64,000 nucleotides of DNA from Haloarcula taiwanensis. GTDB lineage: Archaea; Halobacteriota; Halobacteria; Halobacteriales; Haloarculaceae. The translations under genes were made by a program, and so were the position numbers. The stretch spans positions 1 through 64,000 of the forward strand of contig CP019154.1 of NCBI GenBank assembly GCA_002844335.1, written 5' to 3'. Position 1 is the first letter of the stretch; each line of letters starts with the position of its first letter. The notes under the pieces were generated by a model that searched no databases, was not told the DNA's origin, and was given only the letters and a program-made list of their open reading frames with translations. This document shows, one piece after another, positions 60,534 to 64,000 of the stretch.

Positions 60534-61889
60534 ATGACAAGCGAACTTTCAGAGGCGGCGGAGGAGGTACTCGACGAGATCGAAGAGAAGAACGTCGACT
60601 TCCTTCGGCTCCAGTTTACCGACATCCTCGGCACGATCAAGAACGTCTCGATCACAGCCGACCAGGCAGAGAAAGCGTTCACAGAGGGCATCTACTTCGA
60701 CGGGTCCTCCATCAACGGCTTCGTCCGGATTCAGGAGTCCGACATGCGCCTGGACCCGGACCCGTCGACGTTCTCCGTGCTCCCGTGGAGAGAAAACGTC
60801 GAAGGTGGTTCGAGTGCCCGCCTCATCTGTGATGTCATCGACACCTCGACCGGCAAGCCGTTCTCCGGCGACCCGCGTGGCGTCCTGAAGCGTGCCATCG
60901 AGCGCGCAAACGACATGGGCTATACGGTCAACGCCGCACCCGAGCCCGAGTTCTTCCTCTTCGAGGAAGACGAAGAGGGTCGCGCGACCACCAAGACCAA
61001 CGACGCCGGTGGCTACTTCGACCTCGCGCCGAAGGACCTCGCCTCCGACGTGCGCCGTGACATCATCTACGGCCTCGAAGACATGGGCTTCGACATCGAA
61101 GCCTCCCACCACGAGGTCGCACAGGGCCAACACGAGATCAACTTCACCTACGACGACGCCCTGACCACGGCCGACAACGTCGCCACCTTCCGGTCCGTCG
61201 TTCGCGCCATCGCGGCCGAACACGACCTGCACGCGACGTTCATGCCAAAGCCCATCCCGAAGATCAACGGCTCCGGCATGCACACGCACATCTCGCTGTT
61301 CACCGAGGACGGCGAGAACGCGTTCCACGACGAGGACGACGAGTTCAACCTCTCCGAGACGGCAAAGAGCTTCACCGCCGGTATCCTCGAACACGCACCG
61401 GCCATCACCGCGGTCACCAACCCGACGGTGAACTCCTACAAGCGGCTGGTCCCGGGCTACGAAGCCCCGGTCTACGTCGCCTGGTCGGACCGCAACCGCT
61501 CGGCGCTCATCCGCAAGCCGGCCGCCCGAACCCCGGCCGCAAGCCGTATCGAGGCTCGCTTCCCCGACCCGTCGTGTAACCCGTACCTCGCCTTCGCGGC
61601 GCTCATTCACGCCGGGCTCGACGGTATCGAGCGCGACCTCGAATGCGAGGACCCGGTCCGGGAGAACATCTACGACTTCGACGAAGAGAAACGCGAGGAG
61701 TACGGCATCACCACGCTGCCAGAGAACCTCGGCGAAGCCGTCGATGAACTCGAACAGGACGAAGTCATCAGCGACGCGCTCGGCGAGCACGTCTTCGAGA
61801 ACTTCGTCGAGGCAAAGCGTCAGGAACACAAAGAGTACCTGGTCGACGTCTCCGACTGGGAACTCGACCGCTACCTCGAGAAGTTCTAA
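60534..61889 (+). CDS. glnA: Glutamine synthetase type I
   Basis: GSI enzyme of 451 residues that makes glutamine from glutamate, ammonia and ATP. The N-terminal beta-grasp domain is followed by the catalytic barrel with [26 protein letters not shown] (ATP and metal site) and NRSALIR. The C-terminal NLYDLPPE adenylylation sequence of GSI-beta is absent, so control is by transcription and effectors. ATG 60534 is supported by homology. It is divergent from lrp. Confidence 0.95.
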   Translation: MTSELSEAAEEVLDEIEEKNVDFLRLQFTDILGTIKNVSITADQAEKAFTEGIYFDGSSINGFVRIQESDMRLDPDPSTFSVLPWRENVEGGSSARLICDVIDTSTGKPFSGDPRGVLKRAIERANDMGYTVNAAPEPEFFLFEEDEEGRATTKTNDAGGYFDLAPKDLASDVRRDIIYGLEDMGFDIEASHHEVAQGQHEINFTYDDALTTADNVATFRSVVRAIAAEHDLHATFMPKPIPKINGSGMHTHISLFTEDGENAFHDEDDEFNLSETAKSFTAGILEHAPAITAVTNPTVNSYKRLVPGYEAPVYVAWSDRNRSALIRKPAARTPAASRIEARFPDPSCNPYLAFAALIHAGLDGIERDLECEDPVRENIYDFDEEKREEYGITTLPENLGEAVDELEQDEVISDALGEHVFENFVEAKRQEHKEYLVDVSDWELDRYLEKF

Positions 61890-61901
61890 ACGGCCACCGC
61901 T

Positions 61902-62795
61902 TCAGTATTTTTTCGCGAGTCGCTCACCAGCCAGCGGTAGCGTCAGCAGGGCTCCGGTCCCGAGCGCCGCAAGCAGCGTGACGGCAACCGGTGACGGGTC
62001 TAATCCGAACGTCACGCCGAGGAACGTTCCGACTGAGACAACGCCCAGCAACGCCGTGATACCGACACCGTGCCGGGTCGGCTCCGGAATCGTCTCACCC
62101 AGTCGCGACCAGACCACAGCGCCCGCGACAGCAACGCCTAACGCTCCGGCCGAATTACGAGAGACGCCGCTGACGAGCAGCCCTATGACGGCGATGACAG
62201 CCGCGAGTCCGAACACCCGCTCGGGCGTTTTGAGCGTCCCGAGGGCGAGTGCGAGGGCCGTCCCGGCGATGACAAAGCCCGCGAGGATGTCGGCGAGGTA
62301 GTGGACGCCCAGTACTAGCCGAGAGAGTCCGATGAGGGCAACGATTGTCGCGGCGACAGCGGTGCGCTGTCGGCGCGTGCCGACCCGGAGCGCCCACGCG
62401 ATACCGCCCCAGACGAGCAGCGAAAGGGTGGCGTGGCCGCTCGGGAAGCCGAACCCTTCTCCGGTCGCCATCGACTCGTAGACGCCCCGCAGCGCCGCTG
62501 GAAGTAGCTCGGCGTGGGTGGCCGTGCCTGCCCCGGGCGGCCGCGGCAGTGCAAACATACCCTTCAGTGACACGACGAGCGCGACACCGACTGCGAGCAG
62601 CGCCACCAGCATCGCCGTCCGGTCGCGAGTGAGGTCCCGACCGAGTTTCGGTGTCCACGGGCCGAGCCAGTACAGCAGGCCACAGGCCAGAAAGGTGAAC
62701 CAGAAATCCCCAAGCTGGGTGAGCAGCGCGAACAGCACGACGACTGCACCGGGCAGCGCCGACAGCACCTCGGTGACGCCGACAGCCCGTATCAC
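61902..62795 (-). CDS. PAP2-type membrane phosphatase
   Basis: A 297-residue membrane protein with the three phosphatase motifs in order: K-x6-RP (KGMFALPRPP), FPSGHA, and SRLVLGVHYLAD. Further helices follow at the C-terminus. GTG 62795 overlaps the stop of the upstream YihY-type gene (GTGA), so the pair is coupled. It likely acts on lipid or isoprenoid phosphates such as dolichyl diphosphate; that is inferred from the family. Confidence 0.88.
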   Translation of the reverse strand: MIRAVGVTEVLSALPGAVVVLFALLTQLGDFWFTFLACGLLYWLGPWTPKLGRDLTRDRTAMLVALLAVGVALVVSLKGMFALPRPPGAGTATHAELLPAALRGVYESMATGEGFGFPSGHATLSLLVWGGIAWALRVGTRRQRTAVAATIVALIGLSRLVLGVHYLADILAGFVIAGTALALALGTLKTPERVFGLAAVIAVIGLLVSGVSRNSAGALGVAVAGAVVWSRLGETIPEPTRHGVGITALLGVVSVGTFLGVTFGLDPSPVAVTLLAALGTGALLTLPLAGERLAKKY

Positions 62796-64000
62796 TGTCG
62801 CCAGTCGCGCACGCGGTCGATGAGCCGTCCGGGGAGGCCGGTGGCAGTCAGTGTCACCCCGACCGCAATCATGATGGTATAAAGGCCCAGCACTGACAGC
62901 CAGATGACCAGCATCGCCAGCACGGCCCACATGCCCTGCAGGTAGTAGAACGCGCCAAGGGTCATGATCGTGCCGTACAGCAAGACGATGTAGGGCCCCC
63001 ACTGTCGGGCGTGGCCGCGGCGCATCCGGCGGCGGACGTACTGCTTGAGGTCCGATTTCACCTCGTCACGGTGGAGCGTTCGGTCCTCGACGTCCTCGCG
63101 GAACGATTCGAACTCCTCGCGGAGGTCCTGCAGTTCCTCGTCTGTCAGCGCATCGGCGTCTCGTCCGGTTCCGGCCGGCGGGGGCGTGTCGGTTTCGTCA
63201 GCGTCCTCACTCATCGCTTTGCCGGACCGTCGGTGCGATACCTGTTGTAGTTGCCGGTCCGTGAGCGCCGCGTTGACCGCTGCCCCCACGAGCAGCACCT
63301 GTCCGGCGAAGTAAAACCACGTCACGAGCAGCAGGACCCCGCCGATGATCCCGTACACCTGATAGGAGTCGGCCTGTGCCGCGTAGACGTTGAACCCCGT
63401 CCCGAGCACCGTCCACCCGACACCGGCAAACACTGCGCCGGGGACGGCCTCCCGCAGCGTCATTTTCTGATCGGGGAACAGGTAGTACAGCGGAAGGAAC
63501 GCGACCGCCAGCACGGGCACGAGCGCGAGCCCGCCGAGCGCGACTTGCACACCGAGTACCGTCCCGAACGCGCCGATGATACCGAGCCCGACCAGTGCGA
63601 TGCCGATGCCGCCCAGCGCGGCCAGCCCGTCGACGAGTTCACCGACGATGGAGTCGGGGCCGTCCGTCCCGTAGACGCGACTGAAAGCTGTATCCAGCCC
63701 GCGGAACACCTTGAGCGCGCTCCAGAGTGTGACGCCGACACCGAGCACAGTCGCACCCCCGCGGCCGGCCCCGCTGGTCAGCGCGTCTTCGAGCAGTGTC
63801 GACGCCGCCGGCGTAAGCACGTCACCGGCGGCGCTGACGACTCGCTCGGCGAAGGCCTCCCCGCCCGCCAGCGTACCGACAACCAGCGTCAGCAACAACA
63901 GCGGCAGCAGGGAGACGAACATGTAGTAGGCGATGCCGGCTGCGAGAAAGGAGACCTCCTCCTCCCGTACCGTGCGGATGACCTCCTGACCGACGGAGAC
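62792..64000 (-). CDS. YihY/UPF0761-type membrane protein, 5' end cut off
   Basis: At least 402 codons; the start lies beyond the window. The visible N-terminal stretch EEEVSFLAAGIAYY followed by MFVSLLPLLLL is the family's first helix region, so few residues are missing. Family blocks include LWSALKVFRGLDTAFSRVYG and YQVYGIIGGVLLLVTWFYF. After the six-helix core comes an acidic cytoplasmic region and two extra helices at the C-terminus. It was formerly called RNase BN, a role no longer accepted. It is coupled to the PAP2 gene. Confidence 0.88.
   Translation of the reverse strand, partial: VSVGQEVIRTVREEEVSFLAAGIAYYMFVSLLPLLLLTLVVGTLAGGEAFAERVVSAAGDVLTPAASTLLEDALTSGAGRGGATVLGVGVTLWSALKVFRGLDTAFSRVYGTDGPDSIVGELVDGLAALGGIGIALVGLGIIGAFGTVLGVQVALGGLALVPVLAVAFLPLYYLFPDQKMTLREAVPGAVFAGVGWTVLGTGFNVYAAQADSYQVYGIIGGVLLLVTWFYFAGQVLLVGAAVNAALTDRQLQQVSHRRSGKAMSEDADETDTPPPAGTGRDADALTDEELQDLREEFESFREDVEDRTLHRDEVKSDLKQYVRRRMRRGHARQWGPYIVLLYGTIMTLGAFYYLQGMWAVLAMLVIWLSVLGLYTIMIAVGVTLTATGLPGRLIDRVRDWRQ

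Noticed and set aside
1..64000. CRISPR arrays, insertion sequences and rRNA genes
   Set aside because: No regularly spaced repeats, transposase motifs or rRNA sequence were seen on either strand.

Overview
The window is a gene-dense piece of a haloarchaeal main chromosome, most likely from Haloarcula or a close relative. The evidence is high G+C, very acidic proteins, frequent GTG starts, short or absent 5' leaders behind TATA-like boxes, and archaeal hallmark genes: Orc1/Cdc6, PolD small subunit, MCM, RPA with its partner, TFB, and Sec11-type signal peptidases. The genus is inferred from overall protein character, not from a search. I see no insertion sequences, rRNA or CRISPR arrays. Three tRNAs are present: Arg-TCT with a 30-nt intron, His-GTG and Pro-TGG.

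Layout. 1-4.8 kb: replication block with cdc6, two tandem signal peptidase genes and the DNA polymerase D small subunit. 4.8-5.2 kb: a gene-free stretch containing three strong hairpins. 5.2-14.1 kb: metabolism and housekeeping (metY, serB, an XPD/DinG-like helicase, a lipoprotein, a cation transporter, a phosphodiesterase, an ArsR-type membrane regulator, an M29 aminopeptidase). 14.1-19.1 kb: a duplicated 3' gene end, an orphan chemotaxis transducer and small membrane proteins. 19.2-23.7 kb: a radical SAM protein, an MFS exporter, PsiE-like and DUF373 membrane proteins. 23.7-32.2 kb: intron-containing tRNA-Arg, truncated haemoglobin, a secreted gluzincin-type protein, a TRAM protein, an atypical SDR, a nucleotidyltransferase, the rpa/rpa-associated pair, a glyoxalase-fold protein, a ribbon-helix-helix regulator and tRNA-His. 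32.3-42.6 kb: an HNH/zinc-finger protein beside tRNA-His, a phosphoribosyltransferase, a site-2 protease with CBS domains, a cupin, a large SF2 helicase, a long acidic protein with a duplicated domain, an SLC13-type transporter and tRNA-Pro. 42.8-46.3 kb: a translationally coupled BMP-family lipoprotein and transducer pair. 46.4-56.2 kb: MCM carrying an intein, a four-gene cluster ending in a MinD/ParA ATPase, TFB, and a GCS2-type ligase. 56.2-64 kb: an internally deleted FMN reductase, an extremely Glu-rich protein, a Rieske protein, a TetR-MATE unit with a palindromic operator, the divergent lrp/glnA pair, a PAP2 phosphatase and a YihY-type protein cut by the window edge.

How the genes fit together. 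Orc1/Cdc6, MCM, PolD-DP1 and RPA form most of a replication initiation and elongation set, though in separate transcription units. The Lrp/GlnA pair controls nitrogen assimilation. The BMP-lipoprotein/Htr pair looks like a dedicated chemosensor, because no ABC permease or ATPase gene adjoins it. The items I consider most worth following are this chemosensory pair, the three-unknown-plus-MinD operon, the intein with an inserted HTH in MCM's P-loop, the twin-domain acidic protein, the catalytically altered SDR, the two cases of duplicated gene 3' ends, and the structured gene-free stretch after polD1.
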